A DNA stretch of 9,639 nt from an uncultured Clostridia bacterium (GTDB taxonomy: Bacteria; Bacillota; Clostridia; Oscillospirales; Ruminococcaceae). The notes beneath the pieces are model-generated. The model saw only the letters and a list, made by a program, of their open reading frames with translations, was not told the origin of the DNA and ran no database searches. Position 1 is the stretch's first letter; each line of letters begins with the position of its first letter. The translations under genes and the position numbers were made by a program. The stretch lies in NCBI GenBank assembly GCA_946613705.1, contig CAMOFU010000083.1, positions 1 to 9,639 of the forward strand. Reading direction: 5' to 3'. This document shows, piece by piece, positions 1-6,457 of this stretch.

Positions 1-17
1 GCGGCGGAAAATAATTG

Positions 18-46
18 TTGACAATTCGGGTTTGATTTGGTATAAT
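18..46 (+). promoter_or_regulatory. Consensus sigma-A promoter with extended -10, upstream of secA
   Basis: A perfect -35 hexamer TTGACA (18-23) and a perfect -10 hexamer TATAAT (41-46) are separated by exactly 17 bp. The -10 is preceded by TGG (38-40), which is the TGn extended -10 element. Transcription would start around 52-54, giving a leader of about 90 nt before secA. Every element matches the housekeeping consensus, so strong constitutive transcription is the natural inference. No operator is obvious, apart from a weak TATTG-N6-CAATA inverted repeat at 55-70 just inside the predicted transcript. Confidence 0.93.
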
Positions 47-85
47 ATATAATGTATTGCTATATCAATAGGCGTAACAGGAAAG

Positions 86-103
86 TATATGATATATGAT
101 ATG
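86..103 (+). repeat. Short tandem 7-mer in the secA leader
   Basis: Two exact copies of TATATGA (86-92 and 93-99) are followed by a partial third copy, TATG. They lie in the A+T-rich leader between the promoter and the secA ribosome binding site. The repeat is short and may be chance in A+T-rich DNA; no function is assigned. Confidence 0.4.
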
Positions 104-125
104 CAAAATGAAATGAATAAAACAG

Positions 126-132
126 AAGGTGG
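126..132 (+). promoter_or_regulatory. Ribosome binding site of secA
   Basis: AAGGTGG matches the anti-Shine-Dalgarno partner AAGGAGG with one mismatch and ends 9 nt before the ATG at 142. This spacing selects 142 over the out-of-frame ATG at 134, which starts only one base after the site. Confidence 0.8.
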
Positions 133-141
133 AATGAAAAA

Positions 142-2892
142 ATGGGTCTTGTGGAAGCGATCTTCGGAAATTATTCCAAGAAGGAGCTTAAAAGGATAGA
201 GCCTATCAAGCAGCAGGTGCTGGATCTTGAGAAGAAGTATCAGGTGATGAGCGACAAGGAGCTCAGGCAGCAGACGCAGATAATGAAGGACAAGATCTCG
301 GACGGGCTGGGGACGCTGGACGACGTACTGCCCGATGCGCTCGCGGTCTGCCGTGAGGCAGCGTGGAGAGTTCTCGGCAAGAAACCCTTCCCCGTGCAGA
401 TAATCGGAGCGATAGTTCTGCACCAGGGGCGTATCGCGGAGATGAAGACAGGTGAAGGTAAAACGCTGGTGGCGTGTCTGGCGGCTTATGCAAATTCACT
501 GGACGGCAAAGGCGTTCACGTTGTAACGGTGAACGACTATCTGGCGAAGTTCCAGTCGGAGGAGATGGGCAAGGTCTTCCGTTTCCTCGGGCAGTCGATC
601 GGCTGTGTTTTGCAGGGCATGGACAACAATGCCAAGCGCGAGGCTTACAATGCCGACATCACCTACGGCACGAACTCGGAGTTCGGCTTTGACTATCTGA
701 GAGACAACATGGTCATCTATAAGAAGGACAAGGTGCAGAGGGATTTCTCGTTCGCTATCGTCGATGAGGTCGATTCGATACTTATTGATGAGGCGAGAAC
801 TCCGCTTATCATCTCGGGTCAGGGAGACAAGTCCACCGAGCTGTATACGCTTGCGGACCGCTTTGCAAAGACACTGAAGCCGATCACCGTTGTTGAGATG
901 GACGACAAGGCGGACAACGATGCGCTTGACGGCGACTATATCATCGACGAGAAGGCAAGGACGGCGACGCTCACCAAGTCGGGCGTTGCGAAGGCGGAGC
1001 GTGCCTTCAACGTTGAGAACCTTATGGACGCGGACAATATGACGCTGCTGCATCACATCAATCAGGCTATCAAGGCGAACGGCACGATGCACAGGGATAT
1101 AGATTACGTTGTAAAGCCCGGAAAGAGCGGCGGTGACGAGGTGTTCATCGTTGACGAGTTCACGGGACGTATCATGGACGGCAGACGCTTCAATGACGGT
1201 CTGCATCAGGCGATAGAGGCAAAAGAGGGCGTTAAGGTAATGCGCGAGAGCAAGACGATCGCCACCATCACCTACCAGAACTTCTTCCGCCTTTACAAGA
1301 AGCTTTCGGGCATGACGGGTACTGCGCTGACAGAGGAGGACGAGTTCAGGGAGATCTACAAGCTCGACTGTATCGAGGTGCCGACCAACAGACCTGTTAT
1401 CAGAAAGGATCACCCCGATGTTGTTTACAAGACCGAGAAGGGCAAGTTCAATGCGGTGATAGATAAGATAATCGAGTGCCACGAAAAGGGACAGCCTGTG
1501 CTGGTGGGTACCGTTTCGATCGAGAAATCGGAGTATCTTTCGAGGCTGCTGAAAAACAAGGGCATTAAGCATCAGGTGCTGAATGCGAAGTACCACGAGA
1601 AGGAAGCAAAGATCGTAGCGCAGGCGGGCAAGTTCGGTGCTGTTACGATCGCTACGAACATGGCAGGACGTGGTACGGATATCATACTCGGAGGAAATGC
1701 GGAATATCTTGCAACTGCCGACCTTTACAAGCTGGATTATCCCGAGGAGGTCATTGTTGAGGCGACGGGCTTTGCCGAGACAGATGACGAGACGATACTC
1801 GAGGCAAGAGAGAAGTACAAGCAGTTCATGGAGAAATACAATGCCGAGGTAAAGGAAAAGGCCGAGGCTGTTAAGGAAGCGGGCGGACTGTTCATCATCG
1901 GTACCGAGAGGCACGAGTCAAGGCGTATCGACAATCAGCTGCGCGGACGTTCGGGCCGTCAGGGCGACCCCGGGGAGAGCCTGTTCTTCCTGTCGCTGGA
2001 GGACGATCTGATGAGACTGTTCGGCGGCGACCGCATCACGGGAATGATGAATGCGCTGAAGGTGGACGAGAACACACCTATCCAGTCGAAGATGCTTTCG
2101 AGCGTTATCGAGTCCTCGCAGAAGAAGATCGAGGGCAGGAACTTCAACATCAGAAAGAACGTACTGAACTACGACGATGTTATGAACGCTCAGCGTGAGA
2201 TAATCTACGGTCAGAGACAGAAGGTGCTCAACGGCGAGGATATACACGAATATATCCTGAGCATGATACATGACTTTATCGCGACCTCGGTGAACACCTA
2301 TCTGCCCGATGACGAGATGCACGATTACTGGAACCTTGAGGGACTGAGAGATCACTTCATGGGTCTGTTCACTGTGGACGACGATTTCAGGTATTCTGCC
2401 GATGAGCTGGATTCCGTTTCAAAGGCGGATATAATCAATATGCTGACCGAGAGAGCCGAGGCTATGTATGCACAGCGCGAGGAGGAGCTCGGCACGGATA
2501 TGTTAAGAGAGGTCGAGAGAGTTGTTCTGCTGAAGGTGGTAGACACCAAGTGGATGGCACACATCGACGATATGGACGAGCTGAAAAAGGGTATCGGTCT
2601 GAGAAGCTACGGTCAGAAGAACCCTGTTGTTGAGTACCGTATGGAGGGCTTTGAGATGTTCGACGCGATGGTGGATTCCATACGCGAGGACACCGTGAGA
2701 ATGCTGTTCACGATACAGGTGAGAAGGCAGGGCGGCGAGGCACAGGCACCGAAGCGCGAGCAGGTGCTCAGCGAGGGACCGCAGCATCACAACCTTACGA
2801 GAAGGGTGAAGCGCATCGGTCCGAACGATCCGTGTCCCTGCGGCAGCGGTCTGAAATACAAGAAGTGCTGCGGCGCTAAGAAGGCTGAATGA
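142..2892 (+). CDS. secA: SecA, preprotein translocase ATPase
   Basis: SecA is the ATP-driven motor that binds the SecYEG channel and pushes unfolded preproteins across the cytoplasmic membrane. The 916-residue protein has the full domain order: Walker A GEGKT at 104-108, Walker B DEVD at 208-211, then the preprotein cross-linking region after PLIISG (221-226), LSGMTGTA at 388-395, MAGRGTDI at 507-514 and the arginine-finger motif QLRGRSGRQGD at 599-609. The helical scaffold/wing region fills most of the rest. The tail ends in a SEC-C zinc motif with Cys898, Cys900, Cys909 and Cys910, which in other bacteria contacts SecB or the ribosome. A charged, probably helical insertion lies at about 520-580, between MAGRGTDI and the arginine-finger motif. 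The gene has its own consensus promoter. Isoleucine codons here favour ATC, unlike the genes downstream. The usual Bacillus neighbour prfB is absent. Confidence 0.98.
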   Translation: MGLVEAIFGNYSKKELKRIEPIKQQVLDLEKKYQVMSDKELRQQTQIMKDKISDGLGTLDDVLPDALAVCREAAWRVLGKKPFPVQIIGAIVLHQGRIAEMKTGEGKTLVACLAAYANSLDGKGVHVVTVNDYLAKFQSEEMGKVFRFLGQSIGCVLQGMDNNAKREAYNADITYGTNSEFGFDYLRDNMVIYKKDKVQRDFSFAIVDEVDSILIDEARTPLIISGQGDKSTELYTLADRFAKTLKPITVVEMDDKADNDALDGDYIIDEKARTATLTKSGVAKAERAFNVENLMDADNMTLLHHINQAIKANGTMHRDIDYVVKPGKSGGDEVFIVDEFTGRIMDGRRFNDGLHQAIEAKEGVKVMRESKTIATITYQNFFRLYKKLSGMTGTALTEEDEFREIYKLDCIEVPTNRPVIRKDHPDVVYKTEKGKFNAVIDKIIECHEKGQPVLVGTVSIEKSEYLSRLLKNKGIKHQVLNAKYHEKEAKIVAQAGKFGAVTIATNMAGRGTDIILGGNAEYLATADLYKLDYPEEVIVEATGFAETDDETILEAREKYKQFMEKYNAEVKEKAEAVKEAGGLFIIGTERHESRRIDNQLRGRSGRQGDPGESLFFLSLEDDLMRLFGGDRITGMMNALKVDENTPIQSKMLSSVIESSQKKIEGRNFNIRKNVLNYDDVMNAQREIIYGQRQKVLNGEDIHEYILSMIHDFIATSVNTYLPDDEMHDYWNLEGLRDHFMGLFTVDDDFRYSADELDSVSKADIINMLTERAEAMYAQREEELGTDMLREVERVVLLKVVDTKWMAHIDDMDELKKGIGLRSYGQKNPVVEYRMEGFEMFDAMVDSIREDTVRMLFTIQVRRQGGEAQAPKREQVLSEGPQHHNLTRRVKRIGPNDPCPCGSGLKYKKCCGAKKAE

Positions 2893-2897
2893 TCATC

Positions 2898-2927
2898 ACA
2901 GGACGGGGACTTTTCTCCGTCCTGTTT
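2898..2927 (+). terminator. Possible intrinsic terminator after secA
   Basis: A hairpin begins 5 nt after the secA stop. Its arms 2898-2906 (ACAGGACGG) and 2917-2925 (CCGTCCTGT) pair perfectly over 9 bp. The stem can extend inward by G2907-T2916 (wobble), G2908-C2915 and A2909-T2914, leaving a 4-nt loop (2910-2913). The 3' side continues TTT and then turns to GGG, so the U-tract is poor. It is therefore a plausible but probably leaky terminator that would let some secA transcripts reach the downstream genes. Confidence 0.6.
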
Positions 2928-2952
2928 GGGTTATGGATAACGAAAACGTTTG

Positions 2953-2960
2953 AGAGGGGG
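2953..2960 (+). promoter_or_regulatory. Ribosome binding site that sets the start at 2967
   Basis: The purine run AGAGGGGG ends 6 nt before the ATG at 2967. It supports this start over the in-frame ATG at 2889, which overlaps the secA stop. The first bases, AGAG (2953-2956), can pair with CTCT (2963-2966), placing part of the site in a small 4-bp hairpin. Confidence 0.65.
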
Positions 2961-2966
2961 ATCTCT

Positions 2967-3482
2967 ATGCCTAAGTATCTGAGGCCTGCGCTGGTGTTCG
3001 GGATAATCGCGGCAGGCATGATCGCACTGTGGCTTAGTGTGGTAAATATACTGATGCTGATGGTGCTGGGATTTATCTGTGCGGCTGTGGCGATAGTGTT
3101 CCTGATAATGGCGGCTGTTTCGGCTGTATCGAGGCACCGCGGCAAAGGAAAGGAGCCCTCGGGCTGGAAGCTGTTTGCGATAGGGGACATCACTGTCATC
3201 GTGCTGCTGGCGATAGTCGGGCTGGCGGACATCATAAGCGCGAAGGATTCGACTTTCTTCGGACCCGGTATGCTCGGGGCGATACTGTTCTATTACGGGC
3301 TGCCGATACTTGCGGCGCTGCTTGTGGTGGAGCTGCTGCTGTGGAACGTGACGAAGCCCTACAGGGAGGACAGCGGCAGTGACAAGGGCAGGGCGGACGG
3401 ACAGGAGAGCGGGACTATGCCGCCCAGGATCGCCTATCCGCAGCAGAGTGACAATGACGGTAACGGTAACGATAACGGCTGA
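2967..3482 (+). CDS. Small four-helix membrane protein, function unknown
   Basis: I do not recognise this family. The 171-residue protein starts at a well-spaced Shine-Dalgarno site. Four hydrophobic segments are visible at about residues 7-26, 30-52, 72-91 and 103-126. A basic loop (RHRGKGK, near 56-62) lies between helices 2 and 3, which places that loop inside by the positive-inside rule. The C-terminal tail from about 130 is soluble, carries acidic and polar residues, and ends in Asp/Asn/Gly repeats (NDGNGNDNG) with no recognisable motif. An in-frame ATG at 2889 would add 26 residues and overlap the secA stop as ATGA. I reject it because that extension is encoded by the terminator-like hairpin and its own Shine-Dalgarno (AAGAAGG, 2878-2884) is closely spaced, but it is not excluded. 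The gene is probably a lineage-specific membrane protein; coding confidence is good, function open. Confidence 0.75.
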   Translation: MPKYLRPALVFGIIAAGMIALWLSVVNILMLMVLGFICAAVAIVFLIMAAVSAVSRHRGKGKEPSGWKLFAIGDITVIVLLAIVGLADIISAKDSTFFGPGMLGAILFYYGLPILAALLVVELLLWNVTKPYREDSGSDKGRADGQESGTMPPRIAYPQQSDNDGNGNDNG

Positions 3483-3504
3483 CAATACATTTAATATATA
3501 AACG

Positions 3505-3510
3505 GGAGGA
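3505..3510 (+). promoter_or_regulatory. Ribosome binding site that decides the DUF1015 start
   Basis: GGAGGA directly abuts the first in-frame ATG at 3511, leaving no usable spacer. The second in-frame ATG, two codons later at 3517, has 7 nt between GGAGG and the start codon. The shorter start is therefore preferred. Confidence 0.8.
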
Positions 3511-3516
3511 ATGACG

Positions 3517-4776
3517 ATGACTGCATTCACGAGAGCGGACATACTGCTGCCGAAGGTAAAGGACATGGAGAAGTGGGCGGTAGTTGCCTGCGACCAGTAC
3601 ACGAGTGAGCCCGACTACTGGGCGGAGACCGAGGCTGTAGTCGGCGGGGAGCCGTCGGCGCTGAGGCTGATACTGCCCGAGGTATATCTTGAGGACGAGG
3701 ACGTGGCTGAGCGGATAGAGGATATACATAAGAATATGCGGCAGTATCTTGCGGACGGGCTGTTTGAGGAGAAGAAGAACTCGTTTATATATATCGAGCG
3801 GGTGCAGTCGGACGGGCTGACAAGAGCGGGCATCGTCGGGAAGATAGATCTGGAGCAGTATGATTACACGAAGGGCTCGAAGTCTGCTGTAAGGGCGACT
3901 GAGGCGACGGTGATCGAGAGGATACCGCCGAGAGTGAAGATACGCACGGGTGCGCCGATAGAGCTGCCGCACATAATGATACTGATAGACGACCCCGAAA
4001 GGACCGTTGTGGAGCCGCTTACGGCTGCAAAGGCGGGCTTTGAGAAGCTTTACGACTTTGAGCTGATGCAGGGCGGCGGGAGCATTCGCGGTCTGCTGGT
4101 GAGCGAGGAGGCGGCGCAGGGCGTTGAGAGGGCGCTGGAGGCGCTTGGCGACCCCGAAGCGTTCAACCGCAGGTACGGGCTGAACGGGGAGCAGCCGCTG
4201 GTGTATGCGATGGGTGACGGGAATCACTCGCTGGCGACGGCAAAGGCATACTATGAGCAGCTGAAGGCAGAGCACGCGGGGGAGGATCTTTCGGGACACC
4301 CTGCAAGGTATGCGCTGGTGGAGATAGTGAACCTGCACTCGGAGGCGCTGAGGTTCGAGGCGATACACCGAATAGTAACGGGAGTCGATCCGAGGGCGCT
4401 GCTTGACAGGCTGAAAGAAAGGCTGAAGCTTTCCGACAGTGAGGGCGTGCAGAGAGTGACTGTTGTTGAAAAGGGAGTTCACAGGGATATGTACATAGGC
4501 GAGCCGCTTTCAAAGCTGGCGGTCGGCTCGTTACAGGCGGCGCTTGACGAGATACTTCCCGATATGGGGGGCAGGGTGGATTACATCCACGGTGCCGAGG
4601 TGATCGACAGGCTGTCGCAGGCTGACGACGCGGTAGGGTTCCTGCTGCCCGATATGGGCAAGGAGGAGCTGTTCCCGACGGTCATCGCTGACGGAGCGCT
4701 GCCGAGAAAGACCTTCTCGATGGGTCATGCGGCGGACAAGAGATACTACATAGAGGTACGCAGGATAGATGGATAG
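3517..4776 (+). CDS. DUF1015 family protein
   Basis: The 419-residue protein is soluble, with no signal peptide or membrane segment. It matches DUF1015 over its full length. The N-terminal segment AVVACDQYTSEPDYW (21-35) followed by LILPEVYLE (51-59) is the family hallmark. The central block MGDGNHSLATAK (232-243) carries conserved Asp, Asn and His residues that look like an active site. LVEIVNLHSEALRFEAIHR (267-285), DYIHG (355-359) and LPRKTFSMG (395-403) complete the pattern. Biochemical function is not established by sequence. From memory, relatives often sit beside serA and serC in Firmicutes and Bacteroides, and a distant resemblance to ParB/sulfiredoxin-fold free-serine kinases is possible, so a role in serine or phosphoserine metabolism is a hypothesis only. 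It lies 34 nt after the membrane protein gene and overlaps the HAD gene by 8 nt, which implies coupled translation. Confidence 0.92.
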   Translation: MTAFTRADILLPKVKDMEKWAVVACDQYTSEPDYWAETEAVVGGEPSALRLILPEVYLEDEDVAERIEDIHKNMRQYLADGLFEEKKNSFIYIERVQSDGLTRAGIVGKIDLEQYDYTKGSKSAVRATEATVIERIPPRVKIRTGAPIELPHIMILIDDPERTVVEPLTAAKAGFEKLYDFELMQGGGSIRGLLVSEEAAQGVERALEALGDPEAFNRRYGLNGEQPLVYAMGDGNHSLATAKAYYEQLKAEHAGEDLSGHPARYALVEIVNLHSEALRFEAIHRIVTGVDPRALLDRLKERLKLSDSEGVQRVTVVEKGVHRDMYIGEPLSKLAVGSLQAALDEILPDMGGRVDYIHGAEVIDRLSQADDAVGFLLPDMGKEELFPTVIADGALPRKTFSMGHAADKRYYIEVRRIDG

Positions 4777-5431
4777 GCGGTACAGGTATATACTGTTTGA
4801 CCTTGACGGGACGCTGACCGATTCGGCAGAGGGGATACTCAACTGTGCGGAGTACGCGCTGAGAAGGCTCGGCAGGGAAGTGCCTGCGCGGGAGAGCCTG
4901 CGGCCGATGCTGGGTCCGCCGCTGACGGTGACCTTTCGGGAGCTGTTCGGGCTCGGTGAAGAGGAAGCGGAGCTGGGGATAAAATACTACCGCGAGAGAT
5001 ACTCGACGATCGGGCTGTTTGAGAACAGGCCGTATGACGGGGCAGAGCAGCTGCTTCGGGAGCTAAGGGCGGCCGGCTACAGGCTGGCGGTCGCAACATC
5101 GAAGCCCGAGGTGTTTTCAAAGCGTATACTGGAGCGGTTCGGGCTGGAGGGATATTTTGACACAGTCACGGGCTGCGGTCTGGACGGGACGCTCGACACC
5201 AAGGCGGAGGTAATAGAGGAAACGCTCAGGCGGCTCGGGGTCGCGGACAGGTCGGAGGCTGTGATGGTCGGCGACAGGAGGTTCGATGTGCTCGGAGCGC
5301 GGGAAGCGGGGCTCGGCTGCATAGGTGCGGGCTGGGGCTTTGCCGAGGCGGGTGAGCTTGAGGAGAGCGGAGCGCTCTGCATAGCTGAGACACCCGAAGC
5401 GCTCGGGAAAATGCTTACGGGAGAAGGATAA
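4769..5431 (+). CDS. HAD-superfamily phosphatase, phosphoglycolate phosphatase-like (subfamily IA)
   Basis: The 220-residue cytoplasmic protein carries all four HAD motifs. Motif I is FDLDGT, with nucleophile Asp11 and acid/base Asp13. Motif II is Thr110 in VATSKP. Motif III is Lys145 in DTKAE. Motif IV is GDRRFD, with Mg-binding Asp169 and Asp173. The helical stretch at about 17-90 is a C1-type cap, as in Gph-like phosphatases that hydrolyse small phosphorylated metabolites. The exact substrate cannot be read from sequence; phosphoglycolate, pyrophosphate and sugar phosphates are all known in this group. Its ATG lies inside the end of the DUF1015 gene (8-nt overlap), with AGAGG upstream at 4752-4756, so the two proteins are probably made together. 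Seven of its eight isoleucine codons are ATA. The lipoprotein gene follows after 9 nt. Confidence 0.93.
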   Translation: MDRRYRYILFDLDGTLTDSAEGILNCAEYALRRLGREVPARESLRPMLGPPLTVTFRELFGLGEEEAELGIKYYRERYSTIGLFENRPYDGAEQLLRELRAAGYRLAVATSKPEVFSKRILERFGLEGYFDTVTGCGLDGTLDTKAEVIEETLRRLGVADRSEAVMVGDRRFDVLGAREAGLGCIGAGWGFAEAGELEESGALCIAETPEALGKMLTGEG

Positions 5432-5440
5432 GGGGCAGAG

Positions 5441-6451
5441 ATGAGAGCAGGAGCAGGAAAAATCGCGGCCTGTCTGCTGGCGGCGGCGCTGATATCAGGC
5501 GGCTGCGGCAGGGCAGAGGGGCAGGCTGCCGAAACGGTGGAGCGGGTGAGCATCGACGAGGTGCTGCCCAAGAAGCCCGAGCCGCCCAAGACGGCAGCTG
5601 TGAAGGAATTTGAACGCATCAGTCTGATGATACCCGACAGGTGGCGCAGTGAGAAGGCTGATGACAATACGGCATTTATAGATGACGAGGAGCACTGCGC
5701 GTATATGTACTGCGGGTGCAGCTGGGACAAATGGCTGGCTCCCGACAGGGTGCTGGCGCAGTACATTGAGAAGCTGCCCGAGGGTGCGGAGGTAGCCGAG
5801 AAGGTATCGGATACTAAGAAGGACAAAAACGGCATTGAGTACCAGACTGCGGCGATAAGCTATCGGAGCGGCGGGAACCTGTGTGTGCTGAAATTCATCT
5901 TCTCGCAGGAGAACAGGGAGTTCTGGCTTTTGAAGGGCGAGAGCATTGATGCGGAGCCGCGAAAGAAGGCGGTGCTGCTCGGGGAGCTGGCAGAGCTTGC
6001 GGACACGGCGCTGCTGACCGAGACCGAGGGTGCTGCTGCCGGCGACAAGCTTTCGGGCAGGACATGGGTAGTCTCGGGGCTTGACAATTATGTGCTCGAG
6101 CTGAAAAGCGGCGGGGGCTTTCTGCTCTACACCGAGATCGAGACGATAGACGATGTATGCACCTCGGGGACCTACAGGGTGATACGGGGCAGGGAGGCGC
6201 TTGATTATCTGAGAGAGAATGTTGAGGGCGTTACGGTCGAGAACATTGCTCTTGAGGTAAGGGAGAACTGCCATGACTACAATGCGCTCTGCTGCCTGAT
6301 ACTCAACGTTGAGGAGGTATGGCGCTGGGGCACCAAGGCAAACAGCAGATCGTATGACCGCGTATATTACGGGACGCTGAGAGAGGACGGCAGGCTGGAT
6401 ATGTTTGACTGTTTGCAGTTCATAGAGCTTACATTTACACCGAAGGAGTGA
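5441..6451 (+). CDS. Unknown lipoprotein with PsbP/Mog1-like and beta-rich domains
   Basis: Residues 1-21 form a signal peptide with a short positive start and a hydrophobic core. They end in a lipobox-like ISGGC, with Cys22 as the likely lipidated residue; Ser at -3 is atypical. A short linker (23-55) rich in Glu, Lys and Pro follows. Residues 56-195 have the alternating strand pattern of Mog1/PsbP-like (DUF1795) domains, for example ISLMIPDRW (60-68), GIEYQTAAISY (131-141) and VLKFIFSQENREFWLLKG (149-166); this fold guess is inference. Residues 202-336 look like a separate beta-rich domain opening with LSGRTWVV. The mature protein has nine cysteines besides Cys22 (86, 91, 93, 148, 230, 267, 274, 275, 314), unusual for a surface protein. 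AAGGGG (5430-5435) supplies a ribosome binding site 5 nt before the ATG. Its stop overlaps the epimerase Shine-Dalgarno. Function is unknown. Confidence 0.85.
   Translation: MRAGAGKIAACLLAAALISGGCGRAEGQAAETVERVSIDEVLPKKPEPPKTAAVKEFERISLMIPDRWRSEKADDNTAFIDDEEHCAYMYCGCSWDKWLAPDRVLAQYIEKLPEGAEVAEKVSDTKKDKNGIEYQTAAISYRSGGNLCVLKFIFSQENREFWLLKGESIDAEPRKKAVLLGELAELADTALLTETEGAAAGDKLSGRTWVVSGLDNYVLELKSGGGFLLYTEIETIDDVCTSGTYRVIRGREALDYLRENVEGVTVENIALEVRENCHDYNALCCLILNVEEVWRWGTKANSRSYDRVYYGTLREDGRLDMFDCLQFIELTFTPKE
6443..6448 (+). promoter_or_regulatory. Ribosome binding site of the epimerase gene, inside the lipoprotein gene
   Basis: AAGGAG lies in the last codons of the lipoprotein gene, next to its TGA stop (6449-6451), 9 nt before the first of two adjacent ATG codons (6458 and 6461). 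The better spacing favours 6458. Translation of the two genes is likely coupled. Confidence 0.8.
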
Positions 6452-6457
6452 CGGGAT

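Noticed and set aside
55..70. Inverted repeat TATTG-N6-CAATA just inside the secA transcript
   Set aside because: Five-base arms in A+T-rich DNA are expected by chance, and the pattern matches no operator I recognise.
89..199. Possible leader peptide (36 codons) in the secA leader, analogous in position to SecM
   Set aside because: It overlaps the secA start out of frame, its Shine-Dalgarno (AGGAAAG, 79-85) is weak and too close, and the peptide shows no arrest motif or signal sequence. It is also entirely downstream of secA's own promoter and not a separate gene as secM is.
496..1914. Long open frame on the minus strand opposite secA (472 codons)
   Set aside because: It lies wholly within a certain secA gene, shows no recognisable motif or ribosome binding site, and its composition is what the codon bias of the + strand gene creates on the opposite strand.
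3479..3500. Possible promoter (CTGACA followed by TATATA) before the DUF1015 gene
   Set aside because: The two elements are only 10 bp apart, far from the required 16-18 bp, and the A+T-rich patch is short.
3415..4482. Minus-strand open frame of 355 codons opposite DUF1015
   Set aside because: The Arg/Leu/His/Gln-rich translation is typical of an antisense shadow; the + strand gene has clear family motifs.
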